Shown here: positions 1-7,708 of the stretch, piece by piece | Position numbering within the stretch: the first letter of the stretch is position 1 | How the letters are laid out: the number at the start of each line of letters is the position of its first letter | Assembly (NCBI RefSeq): GCF_011090385.1 | Contig: NZ_SEWW01000001.1 | Span: 248,001-312,000 of the forward strand | Length of the DNA: 64,000 bases | Reading direction: 5' to 3' | Origin: Aquirufa beregesia | GTDB lineage: Bacteria; Bacteroidota; Bacteroidia; Cytophagales; Spirosomataceae | Notes under the pieces: generated by a model | Told to the model about the DNA's origin: nothing | Seen by the model: only the letters and a program-made list of their open reading frames with translations | Database searches by the model: none | Program-made: the position numbers and the translations under genes

Positions 1-12
1 GATACCTTAGAT

Positions 13-84
13 AGTTATAAGTTATTAGGTATTAGTTGTTAAATTATAAAAAGCCCAAAATCTAATCCCTAATAACTTATAACT
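13..84. repeat. 23-bp inverted repeat (hairpin) downstream of the M42 peptidase gene
   Basis: Positions 13-35 and 62-84 are reverse complements at 22 of 23 positions, separated by 26 bases. It lies just past the stop codon of the leftward peptidase gene, so it would form a long AT-rich hairpin in that mRNA and may end the transcript or protect its 3' end. There is no clear U-tract, so a classical intrinsic terminator is not proven. Confidence 0.6.
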
Positions 85-89
85 AATAA

Positions 90-1169
90 CTAACTAAAGT
101 ATCTAAAATCTTCATTTCCTTTTACCTTCAATAAACAAGCATAAATTAGGTCAATAACTGCTTCCATGTCGGATTTGGCAATCATCTCTACCGTAGTATG
201 CATATACTTCAATGGTAAGGAAATCAAGGCAGAAGCTACCCCCTCTGTTGCATAGGCAAAGGAATCTGTATCTGTACCAGTGGATCTGGAGACCGCTTGT
301 CTTTGGAAATCGATCTTGTTTTCATTGGCAATATCAATAATGAAGTCTCTCACATTATTTTGAACGGCAGGGCCATAACAAATAACAGGCCCTTTTCCAC
401 AAGCCATATCACCTTGAGTTTTCTTATTGTACATGGGAGATTGAGTATCATGAGTGACGTCTGTTATGATGGCTAAATCGGGTTTTAGGCGCTTCACAAT
501 CATTTCTGCTCCTCGTAATCCAATTTCCTCTTGAACAGCATTCACCACATACAAAGTAAAAGGCAATTCAATTTTATTGTCTTTTAATCGCTTAGCCACT
601 TGAGCAATCATATATCCTCCAATACGATTATCGAGTGCACGGCCAACCAAATATTTTTCATTCAATTCCATGAGTCCATCCTCAAAAGTAACGACAGTAC
701 CTACATGGATTCCCATTTCTTCCACCTCTTTCTTATTGGATGCTCCACAATCAATGAATATATCACTCACCGTAGGGGCTTTATCTTTTGTTGTATCGCG
801 TACGTGTATAGCAGGCCAACCAAAAATACCTTTGATAACCTTGTCTTTGGTGTGAATATTAGCGCGCATGGATGGTGCAATCAAGGCATCAGAGCCTCCA
901 TTTCTACGTAGAAACAAATAACCATTTTCATCGATGTAGTTGACAAACCATGAAATTTCATCGGCATGAGCCTCGATAACGACTGAATACGGTTTCCCTG
1001 GATTAATGACAGCTACGGCAGTTCCGTATATATCAATAATTTTTTCGTCTAAGTAAGGTTTTAAATAATCCAACCAAATTTTTTGGCCCGACATTTCGAA
1101 ACCAGTAGGGGATGCATTATTTAAATATTCGTACAGAAAGTCATTCGATTTTTGAGACATAATTGACAT
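90..1169 (-). CDS. M42 family metallopeptidase (glutamyl/leucyl aminopeptidase type)
   Basis: Predicted 359-residue cytosolic di-zinc aminopeptidase of the M42 (FrvX/PepA-like) family, which trims N-terminal residues from peptides and usually forms tetrahedral dodecamers. The family signature is complete: His68 in HADE, Asp180 in ALDNR, Glu214-Glu215 in QEEIGLRG, Asp237 in ITDVTHD and His324 in KYMHTTVE match the expected metal ligands and catalytic Glu. There is no signal peptide. The ATG at 1169 is used, though a second ATG three codons later is equally possible. It is divergent from pfkA and stands alone. The exact substrate cannot be read from the sequence, because M42 members differ in preference. 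Confidence 0.9.
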   Translation of the reverse strand: MSIMSQKSNDFLYEYLNNASPTGFEMSGQKIWLDYLKPYLDEKIIDIYGTAVAVINPGKPYSVVIEAHADEISWFVNYIDENGYLFLRRNGGSDALIAPSMRANIHTKDKVIKGIFGWPAIHVRDTTKDKAPTVSDIFIDCGASNKKEVEEMGIHVGTVVTFEDGLMELNEKYLVGRALDNRIGGYMIAQVAKRLKDNKIELPFTLYVVNAVQEEIGLRGAEMIVKRLKPDLAIITDVTHDTQSPMYNKKTQGDMACGKGPVICYGPAVQNNVRDFIIDIANENKIDFQRQAVSRSTGTDTDSFAYATEGVASALISLPLKYMHTTVEMIAKSDMEAVIDLIYACLLKVKGNEDFRYFS

Positions 1170-1238
1170 ATTTTTTGAATGTGCAATTTACTAAGGCTAA
1201 TTTATATTTGAATTTTATCGAAAAAATAAATTTAAGAG

Positions 1239-1269
1239 TTTTGGAGAGCCATTTTAAAGCTTAAATTTG
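1239..1269 (+). promoter_or_regulatory. Bacteroidetes-type promoter for pfkA
   Basis: TTTTG at 1239-1243 is followed after 18 bases by TAAATTTG at 1262-1269. This fits the -33 TTG / -7 TAnnTTTG consensus of the primary sigma factor in Bacteroidota. Transcription would start near 1275, about 60 bases before the pfkA ATG. Confidence 0.6.
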
Positions 1270-1336
1270 TAGTTAATAGTGAAAATTTATCCAGGTTAGG
1301 ATTGTTTTTATCATTTTATTAGTAAAACAACATTTG

Positions 1337-2311
1337 ATGAAGAAAATAGCAGTTTATACATCAGGAGGAGATGCCCCAGGAATGAATTCTTGTATTCGTG
1401 CCATTGTACGAGGTGCCGCTTATCATGGAGTAGAGGTTTATGGAATTGTGAGGGGGTATAATGGTATGATTAATGGAGACATTATTCCGTTGAATTCACA
1501 GTCGGTTAGTAATATTATTCAAAGAGGAGGAACCATCTTAAAATCAGCTCGTTCCAAAGAGTTTTTAACTACAGAAGGACGTAAGAAAGCATACAATCAA
1601 TTGCAGGCTAAAGGAATAGAAGGTTTAGTAGCTATTGGAGGAAATGGTACATTTACAGGAGCCGAAATTTTTTATAATGAATTTAAAATTCCTTGTGTAG
1701 GTGCTCCAGGTACCATCGACAACGATTTATATGGAACAGATTATACCATTGGTTATGACACCGCTGTCAACACAGCTTTAGATGCCATCGATAAAATTAG
1801 AGATACTGCAGATTCGCACGATCGCGTGTTTTTTATCGAAGTAATGGGTCGTGATTCTGGTTATATTGCCATTCAATGTGCGATTGCGGGTGGTGCAGAA
1901 GCCGTTATGATTCCAGAAAACTTAACTCCGGTTAGCGAAGTGATGGAAACATTACAAAAAGGCTTTTCTAAAGCTAAATCTTCTTCTATCGTGATCGTAG
2001 CAGAAGGGGATGAAGAAGGAAATGCACAAAAAGTAGCTCAAAAGATTAAAGATCAAATGAAAATCGAGTTAGATATTCGTGTGACCACTTTAGGGCATAT
2101 TCAACGAGGCGGAGTTCCTACAGCAGCAGACCGAATTTTAGCTAGTCGATTAGGTCTTGGTGCCTTAGAAGGGCTTTTGCGCGGGGAAAAGAACGTGATG
2201 GCTGGTGTTGTAAACAATCAATTGGTTTATACTCCATTCCATGATACCATCACCAAAAAGAAACCTGTATCGGAAGATTTGATTCGAATGGTGGAAATTT
2301 TATCTACCTAG
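1337..2311 (+). CDS. pfkA: 6-phosphofructokinase
   Basis: 324-residue phosphofructokinase, phosphorylating fructose-6-phosphate at the committed step of glycolysis. Visible motifs are SGGDAPGMN (nucleotide loop), GGTILKSARS, PGTIDND with the catalytic Asp at 128, MGRDSGYIA (substrate loop) and GHIQRGG. The ATG at 1337 is preferred over an in-frame TTG at 1334. The loop that normally reads GGDGS/T reads GGNGT here: codon AAT gives Asn103 where E. coli PfkA has the Mg-binding Asp103. The Gly that follows (rather than Asp) argues for ATP rather than pyrophosphate as donor. The stop codon shares CTAG with the convergent gene. A Bacteroidetes promoter lies upstream. Confidence 0.93.
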   Translation: MKKIAVYTSGGDAPGMNSCIRAIVRGAAYHGVEVYGIVRGYNGMINGDIIPLNSQSVSNIIQRGGTILKSARSKEFLTTEGRKKAYNQLQAKGIEGLVAIGGNGTFTGAEIFYNEFKIPCVGAPGTIDNDLYGTDYTIGYDTAVNTALDAIDKIRDTADSHDRVFFIEVMGRDSGYIAIQCAIAGGAEAVMIPENLTPVSEVMETLQKGFSKAKSSSIVIVAEGDEEGNAQKVAQKIKDQMKIELDIRVTTLGHIQRGGVPTAADRILASRLGLGALEGLLRGEKNVMAGVVNNQLVYTPFHDTITKKKPVSEDLIRMVEILST

Positions 2312-3084
2312 ACATAACCTTGAAGCTTGTAAGCTAGAATACCTACAAATTCTCTCGTTAATTGAAAAAAGACTTGTAAGCTTTGTTCGCTTGGTTTAAA
2401 ATTAGAAAGGATGCCCGGAGGGGTGTCCTTTTTTAATATATCGGCTGAATAAGGTCTTACTTTAAAGCCCTGCTTTTCAAAACATAATACGGACCGTCTA
2501 ATATGCATGGCAGAAGTAATGACTACAATAGTATCGTTTTTTATGTAGTTTCTTAACATTTGACTTGAATAGAAGGCATTTTCATAGGTATTTCTAGCCT
2601 TATTTTCCACAAATATATCTCGGGAAGGAACCCCCATCTTAATTAGAAGTTTGCGGACATTCATGGATTCATGGGTGTTATCAATGATTAAATTTGGTAT
2701 GCTAGTTTCTCCTCCAGATATCAGTATTTTCTTTATTGCCCCTTGTTGATATAAATGAAAAGTCTGTAACATACGGTCAGATACTTGACCTAAGGATATC
2801 CTATCAGGATGTCTATCGGTTGATTGTATCATTCCGCCAGTTAAAACAACTCCCCAAGTATAAGACTTTCCCCTTGGAATATCGGGTGCATCCACCTCCC
2901 AACTCTGTAGAAATAAGTTACAAATGAACCCATTTGTTAGTACCAGAAGTAATAGTAATGATGTGTAAATGGCCACTTTAACTTGTTTTATATTTTTCAA
3001 ACGTAATGCAATGACCAAAGGGATAATTATCCAAACTGTTGGTGAAAGTAAGATGTCTAATATTTTAGATAGTATGAAAAACAT
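2308..3084 (-). CDS. YdcF/ElyC/SanA family (DUF218) membrane protein
   Basis: 258 residues. Two N-terminal membrane segments (about residues 15-28 and 35-58) are followed by a DUF218 domain, the fold of E. coli ElyC, SanA and YdcF. Family landmarks seen are VVLTGGM near residue 80, ILISGG, the ENKARNTYENA segment and VVITSAMHIRRS. Members are linked to cell-envelope integrity and, for ElyC, to lipid-carrier use in peptidoglycan synthesis. The precise chemistry is unsettled. Its stop codon overlaps that of pfkA (CTAG, 2308-2311), and its start faces the start of the thioredoxin-fold gene across a 41-base gap. Confidence 0.82.
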   Translation of the reverse strand: MFFILSKILDILLSPTVWIIIPLVIALRLKNIKQVKVAIYTSLLLLLVLTNGFICNLFLQSWEVDAPDIPRGKSYTWGVVLTGGMIQSTDRHPDRISLGQVSDRMLQTFHLYQQGAIKKILISGGETSIPNLIIDNTHESMNVRKLLIKMGVPSRDIFVENKARNTYENAFYSSQMLRNYIKNDTIVVITSAMHIRRSVLCFEKQGFKVRPYSADILKKDTPPGILSNFKPSEQSLQVFFQLTREFVGILAYKLQGYV

Positions 3085-3092
3085 TGTAATTT

Positions 3093-3100
3093 TAGATTTG
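3093..3100 (+). promoter_or_regulatory. -7 element (TAGATTTG) for the thioredoxin-fold gene
   Basis: TAGATTTG matches TAnnTTTG and lies 25 bases before the ATG at 3126. No good -33 TTG is seen at normal spacing, so the call rests on the -7 box and position only. Confidence 0.4.
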
Positions 3101-3125
3101 TTAGTCTGTAAATTTAATTAAATAT

Positions 3126-4577
3126 ATGAAAGTATTTTTTTTGGCATTCAGCATCATGCTAAGCGGATTTGGATCAATCGCCCAAGTAAAAAAGACAAAC
3201 AACCCAGCTACTTCACAAGCAGGTTTCTTAATTAAAGGTAAGATTAATGGAATTAGTCATGTTGAGCTCTATTTAGCCCATTATTTTGGTTCTACGCAAC
3301 AGGTGATCAAAGACACTGCCCGGGCAGATGGACAAGGGAATTTTGTTTTTCAAGGGAAAGAAGATTTACCTAAAGGTCTGTATTTAATTAGCTTTTCGAA
3401 AAACAAGTATCTCGATGTCATCATTGGTAACACTAATTTTTCCTTTGAGACTGATACTCTGGATCCCATCAATCACATGAAATTCCAAAATTCTTCAGAA
3501 AATGAAGCTTTCTTTAGTTTTCAAAAAGAAATGGGAAAACGGTATGTAGATTTGAGAAAATTGGAATTGGAAAGAAAAGATCCTTCACAAATAAGTAATA
3601 TTCGGAATGAAATCACTCAATACCAACAGGCTTGGTTTGAAAAAAATAAACAACTTTTTGTGTCTAAATTAGTCAGAGCAACTTTTGAACCTGAAATCCC
3701 GCCTTTCAAGAAAAAGATTCTTAATGCTAAAGACAGTACAGCGTTTTATCAATATCAATTTAGTTATTACAAAAAACATTTCTTTGATAACGTTGACCTG
3801 AACGATGACCGCTTCATCCGTACACCATTTTTGCAAAAGAAATTAGAAAAATATTTTGAGGATTTAGTCGCCCAACAGCCTGATTCCATCATTAAAGATG
3901 CCGATATACTTCTAACGAAAATTAAGAATAGGGATGTTAGACGCTACGTCATTTATAAGATTTCAAGTACCTATGAGACCTCTAATATTGTTGGTACCGA
4001 TGCTGCATTCGCCCATATGGGAGAGAAGTATTATGTAGGAGAACCCGCTTTATGGGATACCACTACTATCCGACAAATGAGAGATCGTATCAAAGTTTTA
4101 AAACCATTGTTAATCGGAAAACGAATTCCAGAGTTATTTTTAACGGATACTTCCGGTAAGCGTTTAACGACAGCATCCATTCCTGGAGAATATACCTTAG
4201 TCTATTTTTATGATCCAGATTGCAGCCACTGTAAAGAGGAAACACCTAAATTGATGGCTCAAGCTAATTATTTTAAATCTAAAAAAATATCGGTTTTAGC
4301 TACTTCTATTGCTAGAAATAAAGAACAATGGACCAGTTTTATCAAAGAATATAAAATGGAGTCTATTTATAATGGAATTGATATACATCCCAATGCCAAG
4401 ACTGGCAAAGAGGAATATTATACGGATTTCTTACACACTTTCGATATTTATTCAACTCCGATTATTTATGTCTTAGATAAAAATAAAAGGATTATCGGGA
4501 AGAAAATACCAACCGATAAAATCCAAGATTTTATCACATTCTATGAAAACCGTCAAAAAGAGTTAGGTATTAAATAA
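3126..4577 (+). CDS. Exported thioredoxin-fold protein (DUF4369/DUF5106/TlpA-type)
   Basis: 483 residues. An N-terminal signal peptide ends near residue 20 (SIAQ). A beta-rich DUF4369-like domain follows (about 30-130), then a helical DUF5106-like region, then a C-terminal TlpA/redoxin domain from about 335. That domain carries the redox pair Cys366 and Cys369 (DCSHC) and a later cis-Pro segment (YSTPIIYVLD). Such three-part proteins are common in Bacteroidota and are thought to handle thiol-disulfide exchange in the periplasm. The partner is unknown. The gene has its own -7 box, and its 3' end overlaps the convergent DUF58 gene by 8 bases. Confidence 0.8.
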   Translation: MKVFFLAFSIMLSGFGSIAQVKKTNNPATSQAGFLIKGKINGISHVELYLAHYFGSTQQVIKDTARADGQGNFVFQGKEDLPKGLYLISFSKNKYLDVIIGNTNFSFETDTLDPINHMKFQNSSENEAFFSFQKEMGKRYVDLRKLELERKDPSQISNIRNEITQYQQAWFEKNKQLFVSKLVRATFEPEIPPFKKKILNAKDSTAFYQYQFSYYKKHFFDNVDLNDDRFIRTPFLQKKLEKYFEDLVAQQPDSIIKDADILLTKIKNRDVRRYVIYKISSTYETSNIVGTDAAFAHMGEKYYVGEPALWDTTTIRQMRDRIKVLKPLLIGKRIPELFLTDTSGKRLTTASIPGEYTLVYFYDPDCSHCKEETPKLMAQANYFKSKKISVLATSIARNKEQWTSFIKEYKMESIYNGIDIHPNAKTGKEEYYTDFLHTFDIYSTPIIYVLDKNKRIIGKKIPTDKIQDFITFYENRQKELGIK

Positions 4578-5454
4578 CTTGCCTAATGAGCTCAAAAAGG
4601 CTTGTGTTGACACAAAGTGAATGATATTGGAAACCTTTACTGAGTAAGGGATTAATTCTTTGCTCAATAAAAACACCTTGTTGTTTGACTTGTAATTGAT
4701 TCCATTCTTCAATGGGTAGGGAAAGTACTTGATTCGTTTCAATGTCTTTGTATTGTAAAATACTTCCCAGTTTAGAATCTTGTTGCCTTTCACTTTCATC
4801 CCAAACATGAAGAATTTTAATACTATTTTTATTGGCTTTTATTTCTGAAAGACACTGTAAAAATAGAGTAAAATCGTGATCGTTAAATAGCAGGTCAGTT
4901 AAAATAAAGACAATTTTTCTTTGGCCAATGGCAGCAACTTTGCTGGATAATATAGTTGGAAGCTTGCTAATTTCCTCTAAAGATTCCCGTTGTAACAATC
5001 CCTCTAATTGGTGGTAAATGTCATATAAATGCCCTTTGGTATTAGATAAAGGACTTTCCCAAAGTAATTCATTGGAAATGCCTAAAACACCAAATTTGTC
5101 CCTTTGCTTTTGCAAAATTTTACATAAGACAGCAATGATTTGAATGGATTTATGGATTTTTTCTAGATTCTCTCGTGGAAAAAACATGGATGAGGATAAA
5201 TCAACGAAGAAGTAAGCACTGATGTTTGATTCATCATGAAAGTGTTTAGTAAAAAGTTTATCCGTTCTTCCATATAACTTCCAATCCACTTGTTTTAAAT
5301 TGTCACCCGTTTGGTAGGCCTTGTATTCTTTAAATTCGGAAGAATATCCATGAAAGGCACTACGATGTTTACCGTGATATAGTTCCTGGCTTATTTCTTC
5401 CGCTATAATGGACAAGGTGTTACTTGCCTGTTCTTCCGCTACTTTTCTTAGCAT
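4570..5454 (-). CDS. DUF58 domain protein (VWA-like)
   Basis: 294 residues, no membrane segment. The DUF58 signature is clear in the first 80 residues: HRSAFHGYSSEFKEYKAYQTGDN, VDWKLYGRTDKLFTKHF. A VWA-like core follows with a DLSSSM metal-site motif near residue 90 and LTDLLF later. DUF58 genes usually sit with a MoxR AAA+ ATPase and BatA/BatB-type VWA proteins in chaperone-like envelope systems. Here no MoxR gene is nearby. The start at 5454 lies inside the end of rlpA (35-base overlap), which suggests translational coupling, but the start is not certain. It overlaps the convergent thioredoxin gene by 8 bases. Confidence 0.83.
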   Translation of the reverse strand: MLRKVAEEQASNTLSIIAEEISQELYHGKHRSAFHGYSSEFKEYKAYQTGDNLKQVDWKLYGRTDKLFTKHFHDESNISAYFFVDLSSSMFFPRENLEKIHKSIQIIAVLCKILQKQRDKFGVLGISNELLWESPLSNTKGHLYDIYHQLEGLLQRESLEEISKLPTILSSKVAAIGQRKIVFILTDLLFNDHDFTLFLQCLSEIKANKNSIKILHVWDESERQQDSKLGSILQYKDIETNQVLSLPIEEWNQLQVKQQGVFIEQRINPLLSKGFQYHSLCVNTSLFELIRQVI

Positions 5455-6019
5455 GGCTAATTCTCTTTTTACGTTTTTTATTCACAGTACCCTTCTTTTT
5501 ACCTTTTATTAGGTAAGAACGGTGGCGAATATGTCTTTTTAGGCGGTACTTCTTTTTATACTTAAGTCGTGTTTTTTGGTAATATTTACTGCTAAATTTT
5601 GGACTTGTTTCCATTTCCAAATGCTGATAGGGGATGAGCATTTGTTCATTTTCAAATCCAATAATCTTTAAACGAACTTTTGTGAGACCAATTTTTCGAA
5701 TATTAAGTTGTTTGGCACTTATTTCAGTTAAATCGATAATTCGACCAGATTTATAAGGACCACGGTCATTGATGCGGACAATGACCGATTTTTTGTTTTG
5801 TAAATTAGTAACTTCCACCAAGGTATTAAATGGATATACACGATGAGCGGCGGTAAATTCATTTCTATTCAACAGCTCTTGATTGGCTGTTTTATTCATG
5901 TAAAAACTGCGAGAATAATAGGATGCAATCCCATAACTTTCATCTCCCAGGTTTTGTGCCTGGACTTGGAAAATGAAGTGATAGATTAGGGTAAATAGTA
6001 TGATCCTATACGAAGTCAT
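5420..6019 (-). CDS. rlpA: RlpA-like septal ring protein (double-psi beta-barrel)
   Basis: 199 residues from the ATG at 6019. A TTG 15 bases upstream is less likely because the signal peptide MTSYRIILF...VQAQ then starts cleanly. The mature part opens with GIASYYSRSF and contains RVYPFNTLVEVTNL and VRINDRGPYKSGRIIDLT, the RlpA double-psi barrel with its catalytic Asp region (NDRGP). RlpA cleaves naked glycan strands at the division site in some bacteria. No SPOR domain is present. The C-terminal 60 residues are an unusually Lys/Arg-rich tail, perhaps for binding peptidoglycan or lipopolysaccharide (inference). Its 3' end overlaps the DUF58 gene. Confidence 0.85.
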   Translation of the reverse strand: MTSYRIILFTLIYHFIFQVQAQNLGDESYGIASYYSRSFYMNKTANQELLNRNEFTAAHRVYPFNTLVEVTNLQNKKSVIVRINDRGPYKSGRIIDLTEISAKQLNIRKIGLTKVRLKIIGFENEQMLIPYQHLEMETSPKFSSKYYQKTRLKYKKKYRLKRHIRHRSYLIKGKKKGTVNKKRKKRISHAKKSSGRTGK

Positions 6020-6131
6020 GATGCAACTTATCAAATTACCCGCTTATTGTGCAATTTTTATACTTATAATTTAAGATTATCTAACTTTTGTACAAAAAAT
6101 GTGCAATTTTTGACAGTAAATTTCCATTATA

Positions 6132-6165
6132 TTTTTTGAGTGATTGAGAATAAATAGTAGATTTA
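6132..6165 (+). promoter_or_regulatory. Probable promoter for the DUF3276 gene
   Basis: TTTTTTG at 6132-6138 is followed after 19 bases by TAGATTTA at 6158-6165, one base off the TAnnTTTG consensus. The predicted transcript start is about 25 bases before the GTG start codon. Confidence 0.45.
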
Positions 6166-6195
6166 CGCATTGTAAAACTTAAATACTTATTTAAA

Positions 6196-6513
6196 GTGGA
6201 AGAAAGAGACAGAGAAGAATTGTTTTCAAAAAGAATTCGTGCGGGTAAAAGAACTTATTTTTTTGATGTTAAATCAACTCGTTCACAAGATTACTACATA
6301 ACTATAACTGAAAGTCGCCGTCACCAAAAAGAAGATGGATTTGTGTATGAAAAGCACAAAATGTTCCTTTACAAGGAGGATTTTGATAAATTCATGGATG
6401 GACTGAAAGAAGCAGTGGATCATGTGAAGACAGAATTAATGCCAGATGTGGATTTTACACAATTCAATCGTGATGAAGATGAGTTTGGTGGTACAGATTT
6501 AAAGTGGGAATAA
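6196..6513 (+). CDS. PUR-alpha-like DNA/RNA-binding protein (DUF3276)
   Basis: 105 residues. The sequence matches the short DUF3276/PUR family that is nearly universal in Bacteroidota and also known from Borrelia: GKRTYFFDVKSTRSQDYYITITESRR followed by an acidic C-terminus. The fold is a PUR repeat that binds single-stranded nucleic acid. Its target is not known here. It uses a GTG start at 6196, because no in-frame ATG lies upstream and the conserved domain starts within 15 residues. It has its own promoter and is followed by an intrinsic terminator, so it is a monocistronic unit. Confidence 0.85.
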   Translation: MEERDREELFSKRIRAGKRTYFFDVKSTRSQDYYITITESRRHQKEDGFVYEKHKMFLYKEDFDKFMDGLKEAVDHVKTELMPDVDFTQFNRDEDEFGGTDLKWE

Positions 6514-6533
6514 AAATTTACTGGATATTTACG

Positions 6534-6564
6534 AAAAAGCCGCTGTACAAACAGGGGCTTTTTT
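6534..6564 (+). terminator. Intrinsic terminator after the DUF3276 gene
   Basis: AAAAAGCC at 6534-6541 pairs with GGCTTTTT at 6556-6563, and an inner CTGT/ACAG stem extends the hairpin. The 3' arm runs into a T-tract. It lies 21 bases after the stop codon and separates this gene from ychF. Confidence 0.75.
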
Positions 6565-6576
6565 AATTTTTAAGCG

Positions 6577-6584
6577 TATTTTTG
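6577..6584 (+). promoter_or_regulatory. -7 element (TATTTTTG) for ychF
   Basis: TATTTTTG, a full TAnnTTTG match, starts 28 bases before the ychF ATG, just past the preceding terminator. No -33 TTG is visible. Confidence 0.5.
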
Positions 6585-6604
6585 CGCTTCATTTTAAATA
6601 AGCT

Positions 6605-7708
6605 ATGGGATTAACGTGTGGAATTGTTGGTTTACCCAATGTAGGTAAGTCAACTTTATTTAGTGCTATTTCTTCTAACAAAGCAGAAGCAGCTAATTAC
6701 CCTTTTTGTACGATAGAACCCAACGTGGGAATTGTCACTGTACCGGATGAACGCTTGTTCATTTTGGAAGCGTTAGTTAAGCCTCAGCGGGTTTTACCTA
6801 CCGTCATTGAATTTACGGATATCGCAGGTTTAGTTAAAGGGGCATCTCAAGGAGCAGGTTTAGGAAATAAATTTTTAGCCAATATTCGTGAAGTGGACGC
6901 GATCATTCATGTGGTGCGTTGTTTTGTGGATGAAAATATTGTTCACGTAGAAGGGCGTGTCAATCCTGTCAGTGATAAAGAAATCATTGATATGGAATTG
7001 CAACTAAAGGATTTAGAATCTGTAGATAAGAAGATTTCTAAAACAGAACGTGCAGCTAAGGCAGGTGATGCCAAGGCGAGACAAGAATTAGCGGCATTGC
7101 AGCAGTTTAAAGCCACTTTGGAAGCGGGTAAATCTGCACGTACCTTGGATATGGATCCTGAATTAAGAGCTGCCGCAATTGGGGATTTATATCTATTAAC
7201 TGATAAGCCAGTTATTTATGTTGCCAATGTGGATGAATCAGCCTTAGCTCAAGGGGGTAATGAATATGTGGATCAATTAAGAACCAATGTGCAAGCTGAA
7301 AACGCTGAAGTGATTGTGGTTTGTGCTGCTATAGAAGCTCAGATTGCCGAAATTGAAGACTTAGACGAAAGAGCTATGTTTTTAGGTGAATATGGCTTAA
7401 CCGAATCGGGCTTAAGCAAGTTGATTCGCAGTTCTTACTATTTGTTGAATTTGATCACTTATTTTACCGCTGGTGTACAAGAAGTCCGTGCTTGGACTAT
7501 CCAAAAAGGCTGGAAGGCGCCTCAGGCAGCAGGTGTTATACATACTGACTTTGAGAAAGGCTTTATACGTGCTGAAGTCATTAAATTGTCAGATTATCAG
7601 ACCTTAAAAACGGAATTGGCCTGTAAAGAAGCCGGAAAAATGAGTGTGGAAGGGAAAGAATACGTGGTACAAGATGGTGATATCATGCACTTTAGATTCA
7701 ATGTCTAG
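6605..7708 (+). CDS. ychF: Redox-regulated ATPase YchF
   Basis: 367 residues, the full length of the Obg-family protein YchF/OLA1. The P-loop GLPNVGKST is at residues 9-17, followed by the switch region IEFTDIAGLVKGASQGAGLGNKFL and a C-terminal TGS domain ending in VVQDGDIMHFRFNV. YchF prefers ATP over GTP, binds ribosomes and is tied to the oxidative stress response. The gene lies between a terminator and a convergent neighbour, with its stop codon ending one base before that of the T9SS plug gene, so the two 3' ends touch without any spacer. Confidence 0.95.
   Translation: MGLTCGIVGLPNVGKSTLFSAISSNKAEAANYPFCTIEPNVGIVTVPDERLFILEALVKPQRVLPTVIEFTDIAGLVKGASQGAGLGNKFLANIREVDAIIHVVRCFVDENIVHVEGRVNPVSDKEIIDMELQLKDLESVDKKISKTERAAKAGDAKARQELAALQQFKATLEAGKSARTLDMDPELRAAAIGDLYLLTDKPVIYVANVDESALAQGGNEYVDQLRTNVQAENAEVIVVCAAIEAQIAEIEDLDERAMFLGEYGLTESGLSKLIRSSYYLLNLITYFTAGVQEVRAWTIQKGWKAPQAAGVIHTDFEKGFIRAEVIKLSDYQTLKTELACKEAGKMSVEGKEYVVQDGDIMHFRFNV

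Noticed and set aside
1334-1336. TTG start for pfkA one codon before the ATG
   Set aside because: The ATG at 1337 gives the family-typical MKKIAV start; TTG directly before ATG is unlikely to be used.
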